This document shows, one piece after another, positions 15,416 through 24,074 of a DNA stretch of 64,000 bases. Under the pieces are notes generated by a model that was not told the origin of the DNA, searched no databases, and saw only the letters and a program-made list of their open reading frames with translations. A program made the position numbers and the translations under genes. This DNA comes from Planosporangium flavigriseum (GTDB lineage Bacteria; Actinomycetota; Actinomycetes; Mycobacteriales; Micromonosporaceae). The stretch lies in the NCBI RefSeq assembly GCF_011947225.1, contig NZ_JAATVW010000007.1, positions 167,024 through 231,023 on the forward strand, in the 5' to 3' direction. Within the stretch, counting starts at the first letter, position 1; each line of letters starts with the position of its first letter.

Positions 15416-17041
15416 TTAGGTGAGTAGTCCCTGCTCCTCGACGACCGGGACCGACAGGGTCTTGTACCCGACGTCGTCGAACAGCACCGTCATCTGATCG
15501 CCGGAGTAGCGCAGGACGGTTCCGCCGCCCCACTCCGGGTGCGTGACCCGGCTGTGCACCGGATAGGGGCCCGCCTCGCCGGAGGCCTCCACCTCGCGCG
15601 CCGCGCCCGTCAGACAGTTGTCGCAGTGCCCGCACGGTTGGTCCAGATGCTCGCCAAAGTAGGCGAGCAGGGTCTGCCCGCGGCACGCGGTCGTGTCGGC
15701 CAGATTGCGCATCATGTCCAGGCGGGAGCGCTGTACGGTCTGCCGCCGCTGCGCCTGCTCGAGCGCCGCCTCGGCGGCCTGTTCCAGCGGCGGGGTGTAG
15801 GCGGGTGACCGCCACTTGCCGCCCCGGCCGGCCGCCGCCGCGGCGCCGACCTCCTCCAGCAGCGAGAGCAGTTCGCCGAGTTTGCGGGGGCCCAGCCCGG
15901 TCTTCTCCCGAAGCTGCGTACGGGACTTCGGGCCGGCGTGCAGCGCTTCGGCGAGCCGGATGAGGTCGTTCGTCGCCGGCAGCCCACCGGTGAAGAACTT
16001 GCGCAGGCCGGTGTCCTCGGCGCGGTACAACAGGAGCGCCTGGGCCGGTTCGCCGTCCCGGCCGGCCCGGCCGATCTCCTGGAAGTAGCTGTCAGGGGAG
16101 TCGGGCAGCGAGACGTGGTTGACCCAGCGGATGTTCGGTTTGTCGATGCCCATGCCGAACGCGCTGGTCGCGACCATCACGGGTACTTCGTCGGCTGCGA
16201 ACGCCTCGTGGCGGCGCCTACGCTCGCGTACAGCCATCCCGCCGTGGTATGCGGTCGCCGGGATCCCGGTGTCGGTCAGCCAGGCCGCAAGCTCCTCGGC
16301 CGCCCGCCGGGTGGCCACGTAGACGATGCCGGGCGGAGACGACTGCTGGAGGCGGTCGAGCAGGCGCTGCCGGCGCTGCTCGTCGTCGACGCACTGCACC
16401 GCCTCGAGGAACAGGTTGGGCCGGTCCAGCCCGGTGATCACCACCTCCGGGTCGGCGAGGCCCAGCCGACCGATGATGTCCTCGCGTACGGGCGGGGAGG
16501 CGGTCGCGGTCAGCGCGACGACCGGCGGGTGCCCCAGTTCTCGAATCGCGCGGCCGAGCTGGAGGTAGTCGGGGCGGAAGTCGTAGCCCCAGGCGGAGAT
16601 GCAGTGCGCCTCGTCGACGGCGATCAGGCTGGGCCGCGCGGCCCGGATCGCCGCCAGCTTCTCGGGGTCGGCGAGCTGTTCGGGGGTTACGAAGACGTAC
16701 TCGACCTGTCCGGACTGCAGCCGCTCCAGCGCGGCGCGCTGTGCCGTCGCGCCCTCCGCCGAGCTGAGCCGTACCGCGGCGAGGGCGTCGTCGCCGCGCT
16801 CCGCGAGCCCGGCGATCTGGTCGGTCTGCAAGGCCAGCAGCGGGGAGACCACGACGGTCGGGCCGGGCAGCAGCGTGGCGGGTACCTGGTAGATCGCCGA
16901 CTTGCCGCCGCCGGTCGGCGCCACCACGAGGGCGTCGCGCCCGGCCATCAGGGCGTGCATGGCGATGGCCTGCTCGGGACGCAGCTCGTCCCAGCCGAAT
17001 CGCTCGCGCGCGGCGGCGCGCAGCTGAGAGGTGACGTCCAT
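15416..17041 (-). CDS. RecQ-family ATP-dependent DNA helicase
   Basis: 541 residues, shorter than E. coli RecQ because no HRDC domain follows. Motif I APTGGGKSA is near residue 42, motif II DEAHC near 143, motif VI EIGRAGRDG near 327, and the zinc-binding cysteines (CRGQTLLAYFGEHLDQPCG, then HCDNC) near 455-480. A tail of about 50 residues (HPEWGGGTVLRYSGDQMTVL) resembles the small strand-rich domain of actinobacterial RecQ-like proteins. It should unwind DNA 3' to 5' during repair and recombination. Its start overlaps the region upstream of the divergent radical SAM gene. Confidence 0.93.
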   Translation of the reverse strand: MDVTSQLRAAARERFGWDELRPEQAIAMHALMAGRDALVVAPTGGGKSAIYQVPATLLPGPTVVVSPLLALQTDQIAGLAERGDDALAAVRLSSAEGATAQRAALERLQSGQVEYVFVTPEQLADPEKLAAIRAARPSLIAVDEAHCISAWGYDFRPDYLQLGRAIRELGHPPVVALTATASPPVREDIIGRLGLADPEVVITGLDRPNLFLEAVQCVDDEQRRQRLLDRLQQSSPPGIVYVATRRAAEELAAWLTDTGIPATAYHGGMAVRERRRRHEAFAADEVPVMVATSAFGMGIDKPNIRWVNHVSLPDSPDSYFQEIGRAGRDGEPAQALLLYRAEDTGLRKFFTGGLPATNDLIRLAEALHAGPKSRTQLREKTGLGPRKLGELLSLLEEVGAAAAAGRGGKWRSPAYTPPLEQAAEAALEQAQRRQTVQRSRLDMMRNLADTTACRGQTLLAYFGEHLDQPCGHCDNCLTGAAREVEASGEAGPYPVHSRVTHPEWGGGTVLRYSGDQMTVLFDDVGYKTLSVPVVEEQGLLT

Positions 17042-17147
17042 CGACTATGCGCCGTACCCGGAAGAGGACTCGCCAAACCCTCAGTGGTTCGTGGCGACGC
17101 AGTGGGGTAAGGGCCGGAAGGCACCCGGCGGCGAGAGGAGAGCGAGG

Positions 17148-18173
17148 ATGGGTGTGGCGACGGCAGAAACCTGGATCGATGCGCCTCCGCTGCCCACCGA
17201 GTTACAGGTGGAGATCACCTCCGCCTGTAACCTGCGCTGCACGATGTGCCTGGTCAGCTACCGGCCGCCGGTCAACAAGCTGGTCGGTGCGATGGCACCG
17301 GACCTGTTCGCGGGCATCCTCGACGGGGTGCCGACGCTGCAGCGGCTGACCATGCAAGGGCTCGGTGAGCCGCTGCTGTCGCCGTACCTCGTCGACCAGG
17401 TACGGCAGGCCAAGCGGCGCGGGATCACGGTCGGCTTCAACTCCAACATCACGCTGCTGAGCCGGCGGCGGGCCGACGAACTCGTCGCGGCCGGCCTCGA
17501 CTGGCTGCACGTCTCCCTGGACGGGGCCGCCGCCGACACGTACGAGAGCATCCGGAAGGGGTCGACCTTCGACACCGTCGTCGCCAACCTCACCGGCCTG
17601 GTGGCGGCGAAACGGGCCGCGGGGAGCGCGACGCCGTGGCTCCGGGTCGTCTTCGTCGCGATGCGCCGCAACGTCGCCGAACTGTCCGCCCTGGTCCGGC
17701 TGCTGGCCGACATCGGCGTCAACGAGCTACGGGTGCAGAACCTCAGCCACGACTTCTCCGACACCGATCCGTCCGGGCAGTACGCCGGCATCCGCGAGTT
17801 CGCGGCCGCCGACGGGCTGTGGACCTCCCCGGAGTCCGCAGCGGCCGCGCGGAAGGCCTTCGACGCGGCTGAGCGCGCGGCCGAGGAGCACGGGCTGACC
17901 CTGCGCCTGCCCCGGTTGGAGACGGTGCCGCACGAGCCCGGCCGGCCCGGCTGCACCTGGCCCTGGGAGTCGGTCTACATCACGAGTCAGGGCGTGGTTC
18001 AGCCGTGCTGCATGGTGATGGGGGACGACCGGGTCGCGCTCGGGCGCCTGTCCGAGTCCAGCTTCGCCGAGATCTGGCATTCACCGGCGTACCGGGACTT
18101 CCGCCGGCGGCTCGCGGCCGACGACCCACCCGACGTGTGCCGCGGCTGCGCGCTGTACCAACGGACGTTTTGA
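17148..18173 (+). CDS. Radical SAM protein with SPASM-like C-terminal domain
   Basis: 341 residues from the ATG at 17148, which follows GGAGAGCGAGG. Cys27, Cys31 and Cys34 in SACNLRCTMC hold the SAM-binding 4Fe-4S cluster. GLGEPLL and LHVSLDG are the usual SAM and substrate strands. The C-terminus has additional Cys (GCTWPWESV, QPCCMVMGD, CRGCALY), as in SPASM proteins that hold an auxiliary cluster and act on peptides or small molecules. The stop overlaps the start of the FAD enzyme by one base (TGATG), so the two are co-translated. No precursor peptide is visible nearby. The reaction is unknown. Confidence 0.88.
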   Translation: MGVATAETWIDAPPLPTELQVEITSACNLRCTMCLVSYRPPVNKLVGAMAPDLFAGILDGVPTLQRLTMQGLGEPLLSPYLVDQVRQAKRRGITVGFNSNITLLSRRRADELVAAGLDWLHVSLDGAAADTYESIRKGSTFDTVVANLTGLVAAKRAAGSATPWLRVVFVAMRRNVAELSALVRLLADIGVNELRVQNLSHDFSDTDPSGQYAGIREFAAADGLWTSPESAAAARKAFDAAERAAEEHGLTLRLPRLETVPHEPGRPGCTWPWESVYITSQGVVQPCCMVMGDDRVALGRLSESSFAEIWHSPAYRDFRRRLAADDPPDVCRGCALYQRTF

Positions 18174-19765
18174 TGGGTGAGACGGTAGACGCGGTCGTTA
18201 TCGGGGCCGGTCCCAACGGTCTGGTCGCGGCGAACATGCTTGTCGACGCGGGCTGGGACGTGATCGTCCTGGAAGCCACGGACCACCTGGGCGGCGCGGT
18301 GCGCTCGGCGCCCCTCGCCGCGCCCGGCTTCCTGTCCGACGTGTGCAGTTCGTTTTACCCGCTGGGGTACGCGTCACCGCCGCTGGCCGCGCTGCGCCTC
18401 GACGAGTACGGGCTGCGCTGGACCAACGCCCCGCATGTGCTGGCCCACCTGCTACCCGACGGCCGCGCCGCCGTGCTCGACCGGGACCTCGACGTCACCG
18501 CCGCCTCGCTGGAGGAGTTCGCGCCCGGCGACGGGCGGCGTTGGCGCAGCGAGTACGCGCGGTGGGCCGAGGTGAGCGACGAACTGCTCGGCGCGCTGCT
18601 GACGCCGTTCCCGCCGGTACGCCCGGGCCTCGCCCTGTACCGGCGGCTGCGCACCGCCGGCCTGCTGCGGCTGGCCCGCTGGTTCCTGCTGCCGGCCCGG
18701 ATCCTCGGTGAGGAGATGTTCGAGGGCGAGGGCGGCCGGGCGCTGCTCGCCGGCTTGGCGCTGCACACCAACCTGTCACCCGTCGAGGTCGGCAGCGGGG
18801 TGTACGGGTGGCTGCTGGCGATGCTCGGCCAGCAGTACGGGTTTCCGGTGCCCGTGGGCGGTGCGGGCCGGCTCGCGGACGCCCTGGTGGACCGGTTGCG
18901 CGCCCGGGGCGGGGAGATCCTGCTCGACGCGCCGGTGGACCGGGTGATCGTCGGCGCCGGGCGGGCGCTCGGCGTCCGCAGCGCCGACGGCCGTCACTGG
19001 CGGGCCCGCCGGGCGGTCCTCGCCGACGTGCCGGCGCCGGCCCTCTTTCTCGACCTGGTCGGCGCCGACCGGCTGCCCGATCGCTTCGTTGACGACCTGC
19101 GCCACTTCCGTTGGGACGACGCCACGATCAAGGTGGACTGGGCGCTGTCGGGGCCGGTGCCCTGGGTCAACGAGGCGGCGCGCCGAGCGGGGACCGTGCA
19201 CCTGCGCGTGGACACGCCGGGGCTGGTCGACTTCTCGGCCGACCTCGCCGCCGGGCGGGTACCGGAGCGGCCGTTCGTGCTCGTCGGCCAGATGACCACG
19301 GCGGATCCGACCCGGTCGCCCGCCGGCACGGAGGCGATGTGGGCGTACACGCACGTGCCGCGCCGCGAGAAGTGGACGGCCGCCGACATCGACCGGCATG
19401 TCGAGCGGATCGAGAGGGTCATCGAGCAGTCCGCGCCCGGGTTCCGGGATCTGGTCATCGGCCGGCACGTGACCGGGCCGGAGCGGATGGAGGCGGAAAA
19501 CCCCAGCCTGGTCGGCGGCGCGATCAACGGTGGCACGGCCGCGCTGTACCAGTTGCTGTTCCTGCGGCCCGTACCGGGCCTGGGGCGGGCCGACACCCCG
19601 GTCGACAAGCTCTATCTGGCGAGCGCGAGCGCCCACCCGGGCGGGGGCGTACACGGTGGTCCGGGTGCGAACGCCGCGCGGGCCGCCCTGGCGCGCCACC
19701 GGGTAGTGGCCGGCGACCTGTACGCGGCCGGCGTCAAGGCCGCCCAGCGCGCCGTCTACAGCTGA
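18173..19765 (+). CDS. Phytoene desaturase-like FAD-dependent oxidoreductase
   Basis: 530 residues. The N-terminal Rossmann motif VVIGAGPNGLVAANMLVDAG is at residues 7-26, followed by VLEATDHLGGA. The central GGAGRLADALVDRLRARGG and the C-terminal YLASASAHPGGGVHGGPG are the FAD-contacting and closing motifs of the CrtI/amine-oxidase superfamily. There are no other carotenoid genes around it, so desaturation of a carotene is doubtful. Coupling to the radical SAM protein suggests that both modify the same compound. It ends just before an unusual tandem repeat. Confidence 0.87.
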   Translation: MGETVDAVVIGAGPNGLVAANMLVDAGWDVIVLEATDHLGGAVRSAPLAAPGFLSDVCSSFYPLGYASPPLAALRLDEYGLRWTNAPHVLAHLLPDGRAAVLDRDLDVTAASLEEFAPGDGRRWRSEYARWAEVSDELLGALLTPFPPVRPGLALYRRLRTAGLLRLARWFLLPARILGEEMFEGEGGRALLAGLALHTNLSPVEVGSGVYGWLLAMLGQQYGFPVPVGGAGRLADALVDRLRARGGEILLDAPVDRVIVGAGRALGVRSADGRHWRARRAVLADVPAPALFLDLVGADRLPDRFVDDLRHFRWDDATIKVDWALSGPVPWVNEAARRAGTVHLRVDTPGLVDFSADLAAGRVPERPFVLVGQMTTADPTRSPAGTEAMWAYTHVPRREKWTAADIDRHVERIERVIEQSAPGFRDLVIGRHVTGPERMEAENPSLVGGAINGGTAALYQLLFLRPVPGLGRADTPVDKLYLASASAHPGGGVHGGPGANAARAALARHRVVAGDLYAAGVKAAQRAVYS

Positions 19766-19834
19766 GCCGAACTACGGTGAGCCGCACTACGGTTGAGCCG
19801 AACTACGGTGAGCCGCACTACGGTTGAGCCGAAC
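19764..19834. repeat. Two and a third copies of a 31-bp tandem repeat
   Basis: The unit is GAGCCGAACTACGGT plus GAGCCGCACTACGGTT. Two complete copies (19764-19794, 19795-19825) are followed by GAGCCGAAC. Each half-unit is itself a near repeat. The array begins on the last base pairs of the FAD enzyme stop codon and reaches into the 3' end of the convergent SRPBCC gene. Confidence 0.9.
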
Positions 19835-20300
19835 CCGGCGGAGCACATCGTCCAGAATGGACCGACTGGCGGCGGGTTGCCAGATCGGCCAAGCGGCGCA
19901 GCGACTCCTTGTTGCGCCAGTGCAGAGCGAAGTCGTTGAGCTTGGTGTGCAGCCAGCGCAACGGCCCTTCGGGGAAGTCCTCGACCATCGTGACCCGGGT
20001 CGAGTCGGCGCCGACCGGGGTGAGCGACAGGTGCACCCGGCCCGCGCCCCACGGCCACAATCCCACCCGGAGCAGCAGCATCCGGTCCTGCTCGCAGTCG
20101 ACCGCGACGGTCTTGTCGCGTACGGACAGCGGCCACGGCCCGACCTTGTGGTGGATCGCGGTGCCGGGCGAAGGGAAGCCCCGTTCGACGTAGCGGATGT
20201 GGGCGCTGCCGACCACCCAGTCGCTGTAGGTCCACCCGTCGGCGAGGACGGCGAACACCCGGTCCGGGGTCGTATTGATCACGTACTCAGTTGTGGCCAC
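19818..20300 (-). CDS. SRPBCC-family (START-like) protein
   Basis: 160 residues from a GTG at 20300. The START/Bet v1-like fold is recognisable from EYVINTTPDRVFAVLADGW at the start, the middle strands (VAVDCEQDRMLLLRVGLWPW), and DSTRVTMVEDFPEGPLRW before the long C-terminal helix. Family members bind hydrophobic ligands in a cavity; the ligand is unknown here. The last residues (PPGSAQP) and stop codon lie within the 31-bp repeat array, so the C-terminus may be recent. Confidence 0.8.
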   Translation of the reverse strand: MATTEYVINTTPDRVFAVLADGWTYSDWVVGSAHIRYVERGFPSPGTAIHHKVGPWPLSVRDKTVAVDCEQDRMLLLRVGLWPWGAGRVHLSLTPVGADSTRVTMVEDFPEGPLRWLHTKLNDFALHWRNKESLRRLADLATRRQSVHSGRCAPPGSAQP

Positions 20301-20408
20301 CCGGACAGGATGCCCGCCCCGGCTGGCCCACTAACCGGTTGCGCGGTCCGGGCGTACGGCGGCAGGTAGAGATTCACCGATTGGAGATCATGATCATGGA
20401 AAGGGAGC
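20301..20408. other. Short spacer with an ATCATGATCAT palindrome
   Basis: A 108-base gap between two minus-strand genes. It contains ATCATGATCAT (20387-20397) with the TGATCATGG word that recurs in other spacers of this window. Otherwise nothing is recognised. Confidence 0.5.
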
Positions 20409-21005
20409 TTACGGCTGGGTGGTCTCGTGGATCGCCATCTCCTCGGCGGTCGGCCCGCCGCCGTCCGGGCCCGCGTCCCAGGCGACCGCCTCCTTGATCT
20501 TGTCTTCGTGTGCTCCCTCGTCGGGTTCGACGAGACGGCCGATCGGCCGGATCAGGCCGGGAGTCACATCCGGCCGGTCGTACAGCGAGACGGGGGAGTC
20601 GTCGGCCTCCAATGGGGGCTCCTCGGCCAGCCCGACCTCCTGCGGGGGCCGGTCGACCTGGTCGTTGCCCAGGTCGACGTTGTCGCCCGGCAGGTTGTCG
20701 ACCAGTGCGGCCTGTGCGCTCCCGGACGGGCTGGCCAGCTCGCCGCCCTCTTCGACCGGTTCCTCACGGGCCAGCTTGTACTCCAGCGACTCGCCGAGGC
20801 GGCCCTCCTCCGGCGTGACCCCGTACCGGTCGATCGCCATCGGAGCGCGTCCGGGCAGGGGAGCCGGGTCCGGGCCGTCGGCTTCCCGCGGCGACTCCGC
20901 CCTGCTCTCCTCCATCGCTATATGGTCGTCGTCGGCCACCTCCGGCAGTCCCAGGGACTCCGGGTCGGAGATGGGTTCCGGGTAGTTGTCCAGTAGTCGC
21001 ACCAT
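20409..21005 (-). CDS. DUF5709 family protein
   Basis: 198 residues, acidic and hydrophilic, no membrane segment. The elements YGVTPEEGRLGESLEYKLAR, RPIGRLVEPDEGAHEDKI and GGGPTAEEMAIHE are the conserved pieces I associate with DUF5709, a family of actinobacterial proteins of unknown role. The low-complexity acidic composition suggests partial disorder. A GTGT/GGGTAA promoter candidate ends only a few bases before the ATG, implying stress control and an almost leaderless message. Confidence 0.82.
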   Translation of the reverse strand: MVRLLDNYPEPISDPESLGLPEVADDDHIAMEESRAESPREADGPDPAPLPGRAPMAIDRYGVTPEEGRLGESLEYKLAREEPVEEGGELASPSGSAQAALVDNLPGDNVDLGNDQVDRPPQEVGLAEEPPLEADDSPVSLYDRPDVTPGLIRPIGRLVEPDEGAHEDKIKEAVAWDAGPDGGGPTAEEMAIHETTQP

Positions 21006-21014
21006 GTGGCTGAT

Positions 21015-21039
21015 TTACCCACCGCCCCGTTTCCGACAC
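21015..21039 (-). promoter_or_regulatory. Possible SigB/SigF-type promoter of the DUF5709 gene
   Basis: On the minus strand GTGT (21039-21036), 15 bases, then GGGTAA (21020-21015), nine bases before the ATG. The -35 has one mismatch to GTTT. Confidence 0.45.
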
Positions 21040-21050
21040 CTCGAAACGGG
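21026..21050 (-). terminator. Hairpin after the HAD hydrolase gene
   Basis: CCCGTTTC (21026-21033) and GAAACGGG (21043-21050) pair perfectly around nine bases, 12 bases beyond the HAD stop. It overlaps the candidate DUF5709 promoter. Confidence 0.5.
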
Positions 21051-21062
21051 GATCGGCAGGGG

Positions 21063-21740
21063 TCACCTGGCGATCTTCGCGATCGCGGAGCGGTCCAGGT
21101 TCGCGCACAGCGCGGCCGGATCGTCGTAGACCTCCACCGCGCCGGCTTCGCGCAGTTCCGCGGCGCTCGTACCGCCGCAGGTGACCCCGATACAGATGAT
21201 CCCCGCGCGTGCCGCGGCCTGGACGTCCCACACCGAGTCGCCGACCAGCAGCGCGTGATCGCCCGCCAGGCCGCCGGCCTGCAGCGCGACCGCGATGATG
21301 TCCGGGTCGGGCTTGCTCGTGCCCACGTCGTCCTTGCTGGTCGTGGCGTGGATGGCGGCATCGGCATCGAGCACGCTCCGCAGCACGCCCAACTCCTTCT
21401 TCGACGCCGACGAGGCGAGGACGACGCGCAGGCCGCGGTCCGCGCAGGCGCGCAGCAGGTCCGCGGCGCCGGGCAGGGGCCGCAACCGTTCCCAGTACGT
21501 GGCGTAGAGCGCCAGGTGCGCGCCGCGCATGGTGTCGTCGGAGCCCCGATCGCGGTCGGTGCCGAGGAGGTGATCGACGAGCTTGTCCGACCCCATCCCG
21601 ATCGCCCGGTGGATGCGCGCCATCGGGACGGTGTACCCGTTCTGCCGCAAGGCCTCCCACCAGGAGACCGCATGCAGGTAGTTGGTATCGACGAGGGTGC
21701 CGTCGACGTCGAAGAGCACGCCACGAGCTGATTCGTTCAT
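21063..21740 (-). CDS. HAD-superfamily hydrolase (phosphoglycolate phosphatase-like)
   Basis: 225 residues. Motif I LFDVDGTLVDT (nucleophile Asp near 10), motif II VLASSA near 111, motif III Lys in TSKPDPDI near 142, and motif IV LLVGDSVWDVQA near 165 are all present, and the alpha-helical cap sits between motifs I and II (subclass I). It should be a phosphatase of small phosphorylated metabolites; the substrate cannot be predicted. It is divergent from the STAS gene. Confidence 0.9.
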   Translation of the reverse strand: MNESARGVLFDVDGTLVDTNYLHAVSWWEALRQNGYTVPMARIHRAIGMGSDKLVDHLLGTDRDRGSDDTMRGAHLALYATYWERLRPLPGAADLLRACADRGLRVVLASSASKKELGVLRSVLDADAAIHATTSKDDVGTSKPDPDIIAVALQAGGLAGDHALLVGDSVWDVQAAARAGIICIGVTCGGTSAAELREAGAVEVYDDPAALCANLDRSAIAKIAR

Positions 21741-21827
21741 GCGCGGACTGGTACCCCGAAACCGGTGCCGTGAAGCTCACGCTGGCCGTGGGTGACCGAC
21801 GACGCCCCAGCCTTCGCGGTCGGCTCT

Positions 21828-21850
21828 GTTTACGGTACGAAGTCAGGGAC
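21828..21850 (+). promoter_or_regulatory. Weak SigB/SigF-type promoter before the first STAS gene
   Basis: GTTT (21828-21831), 14 bases, GGGAC (21846-21850). The -10 departs from GGGTA. It lies about 30 bases before the GTG start. Confidence 0.35.
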
Positions 21851-21878
21851 ACGATAACCCGGATCCAGGAGCCGCGCC

Positions 21879-22199
21879 GTGGTCGAATGGCTGATGAACA
21901 CCCGCCGTCTCGCGGACGGCGCGGTCGCCATCGAGCTTCGCGGTGAGATCGACGTCTCCCACGCCGACGAGCTACGCACCAAATTGATCGGCATCGCGAC
22001 GAACCTGCGGCCGGTGCGGATCGTGGTGGACATGCTGCATGTCACGTTCGTCGACTCCAGTGGCATCGGGGCCTTGGCCGCGGGGCAGAACGCCGCCCGC
22101 ACGGTGGGGGTGGGGTTCGCGGTCACCAACCCGGCCTCGTTCGTACGCCAGCAGTTGCGCATGATGGGCCTGACCGATGCCTTCGGAGTGCAGGGGTAA
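21879..22199 (+). CDS. STAS-domain anti-sigma factor antagonist
   Basis: 106 residues from GTG with AGGAG upstream. The full STAS fold is present: VAIELRGEIDVSHADELRTK, IVVDMLHVTFVDSSGIGALA and a C-terminal helix. The DSSG motif supplies the serine (second or first of SS) that is phosphorylated by an RsbW-type kinase and dephosphorylated by an RsbU-type phosphatase. An RsbU-like protein follows two genes later, which fits partner switching. Confidence 0.9.
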   Translation: MVEWLMNTRRLADGAVAIELRGEIDVSHADELRTKLIGIATNLRPVRIVVDMLHVTFVDSSGIGALAAGQNAARTVGVGFAVTNPASFVRQQLRMMGLTDAFGVQG

Positions 22200-22282
22200 C
22201 GTCTCGTCCGGCCCGTGGGGGTGGTTTTACCGCCCCGCACTGACATCATGGGAGCCAGCAGAAGCGGCCGTTTGGAGTAGTG

Positions 22283-22636
22283 ATGGCGACCCCCCGCACC
22301 CCGCTGCTGGTCGAACAGCTGACCGGTGAGCTGAACGGTGGCACCGTGCTGCGTATCCACGGCGAGCTCGACATCAGCACCGCCGAGCAGCTACGCCACG
22401 CCGTGGCGCCCCACCTGGCCGCCGGCGGTCGGCTGGTGCTGGACCTGTCCCGGGTGACCTTCTGCGACTCGACCGGTCTGGCCGTCCTGGTCGGCTTCCA
22501 CAAGCGTCTCGCCGCGCTGGGTGGCGGGCTGGAGTTGTACGCGCCCGTCCAGCGGGTGCAGCACCTGCTGATGATCACCGGGCTCAATCGGGTGTTCCCG
22601 GTTCACGCCGCAGGCGAGGAGAGCCCGACCCGCTGA
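22283..22636 (+). CDS. Second STAS-domain anti-sigma factor antagonist
   Basis: 117 residues from ATG 22283 (a GTG at 22280 is also possible). Conserved LRIHGELDISTAEQLRHA and LVLDLSRVTFCDSTGLAVLV show STAS. The regulatory residue lies in DSTG, a typical variant of DSSG. Next gene is the SpoIIE-type phosphatase, 90 bases downstream. The two STAS proteins are about as different as paralogs with separate partners. Confidence 0.9.
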   Translation: MATPRTPLLVEQLTGELNGGTVLRIHGELDISTAEQLRHAVAPHLAAGGRLVLDLSRVTFCDSTGLAVLVGFHKRLAALGGGLELYAPVQRVQHLLMITGLNRVFPVHAAGEESPTR

Positions 22637-22726
22637 CCCGCCCGTTCGAATGGTCCACCGGTGGTAACCGCTGGCGGCGACCGCCGCCGGGCGGCGGCAC
22701 GTCACGCTACGCGTCAAGGAGGACAC

Positions 22727-24016
22727 ATGCCCAGGTGGCGGGTTGCCGGGGGTGCGCTCGCCGGTTTGCTGCTGGGTGGCGCCTCCGCGGTTGCCGCGTG
22801 GCGGTGGGTGCGCGCGGTGGCGGAGGTCGCCCGTGACTCCGCCGAGCAGAGACTCGAGGACGCCCAGCGGCTGGCCGGCTTCGCCAGCTGGGAGTATGAC
22901 CTGGCCACGGCCACCATGAGATTCTCCCGGCAGCTGAGCGCCATCGTCGGCGTCGACCACGTCGTCGGCAGCTTCGCGGCCGCAGGCGCCCACGTGCATC
23001 CCGATGACATCGCCCGGGTACGGGCCGCGCGCGACGACCTCGTCGCACGGCACAAGCCCTTCACTCTGGAGTTCAGGCTGGTCCGCCGGGACGGTCGGGT
23101 GCTCGACATCCTGAGCTCCGGCGAGGCCGTACGCGACGAGTCCGGGCGGGTCGTGCGGCTGTGGGGGACGATCCACGACGTCACCGAGCAGCGCGCCGCC
23201 GAGCGGGCGGCTCGTGAGGCGGCCCGCCGCGCCGAGCAGACCCGCGCTGAGTTGGAGGTCGAGCACCAGGCGCTGCAGATGTTCCAGCGCGCGATGCTGC
23301 CGGCCGAGCTGCCCCGCCTCGGCACGGTCGACGTGTCAGCGGTCTACCTGCCGTTGGCCGAGCGGATCGACATCGGCGGTGACTGGTACGACGCCTTCGG
23401 ACTGCCCGACGGGCGCCTGGCCCTGGCCGTGGGCGACGTGACCGGCCACGACCTGCGTGCCGCGACGGTGATGGGGCAGGTGCGCAACGCCGTACGCGCG
23501 TACGCGACCGAGCACCCCGACCCGGGCGCGGTCCTCGCGCGGGTGAACACGCTGCTGGCCCGCCTGCCCGAGCTGGACCTGGTGACCATGCTCTACGGCG
23601 TCTACGACCCGATCGGCCACGAGCTGGTCTGGAGCAACGCCGGGCACCCACCGCCGCTGCTGCGCCGGGGGGACACGGCGACGCTGCTGACCCTGGAGGG
23701 CGGGCTTCTGCTCGGTGTCGTCCCGGACGGGGAGTCCTACCCCGAACACCGGCTCCGGCTGGGCCCCGGCGACTCCGTCCTGTGGTACACCGACGGTATC
23801 GTCGATCACCGGTCGATCGATCCGGCCGAGGCCCTCGAGCGGCTGCGCCGCGCGTACGCCCGGGCGCCGGGCGGGGCTGCCGAGCTGCTCGGCTCGGTCT
23901 CCACCGAAATGCTGGCCAACGGCCCGCGCGAAGACGACGTCTGCCTGCTCGTCCTGCGCCGGGCGGCCGAGCCCGCGAACGTTGTCCGTGATCGCCGGGA
24001 GTTCGCGGTGTCCTGA
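22727..24016 (+). CDS. RsbU-like PP2C phosphatase with PAS sensor
   Basis: 429 residues from ATG 22727 with AAGGAGG 5 bases upstream. A membrane helix (about 6-26) is followed by a PAS domain (about 50-145, ending with the PAC-like RDESGRVVRLWGTIHDVTEQ), a short coiled coil, and a SpoIIE catalytic domain (about 190-420). The metal-binding aspartates are in IGGDWYDAF, GDVTGHD and, near the end, REDDVCLLV. It should dephosphorylate the STAS antagonists next door in response to the PAS signal, and so release a stress sigma factor. The cognate kinase is not in the window. Confidence 0.9.
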   Translation: MPRWRVAGGALAGLLLGGASAVAAWRWVRAVAEVARDSAEQRLEDAQRLAGFASWEYDLATATMRFSRQLSAIVGVDHVVGSFAAAGAHVHPDDIARVRAARDDLVARHKPFTLEFRLVRRDGRVLDILSSGEAVRDESGRVVRLWGTIHDVTEQRAAERAAREAARRAEQTRAELEVEHQALQMFQRAMLPAELPRLGTVDVSAVYLPLAERIDIGGDWYDAFGLPDGRLALAVGDVTGHDLRAATVMGQVRNAVRAYATEHPDPGAVLARVNTLLARLPELDLVTMLYGVYDPIGHELVWSNAGHPPPLLRRGDTATLLTLEGGLLLGVVPDGESYPEHRLRLGPGDSVLWYTDGIVDHRSIDPAEALERLRRAYARAPGGAAELLGSVSTEMLANGPREDDVCLLVLRRAAEPANVVRDRREFAVS

Positions 24017-24040
24017 CGCCGCAGACTCCCGGTGATCACG
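23989..24040 (+). terminator. Terminator overlapping the phosphatase stop codon
   Basis: An imperfect stem pairs GTGATCGCCGGGAGT (from 23989) with ACTCCCGGTGATCAC (ending about 24040), with a few unpaired bases. It spans the TGA at 24014-24016. Confidence 0.5.
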
Positions 24041-24074
24041 TTTGGGCGCATCGACCTCGGTAACAACCAAGGTC

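Noticed and set aside
18173..19765. Carotenoid desaturase proper
   Set aside because: The fold fits, but no phytoene synthase, cyclase or other carotenoid gene is nearby, and the coupled gene is a radical SAM enzyme.
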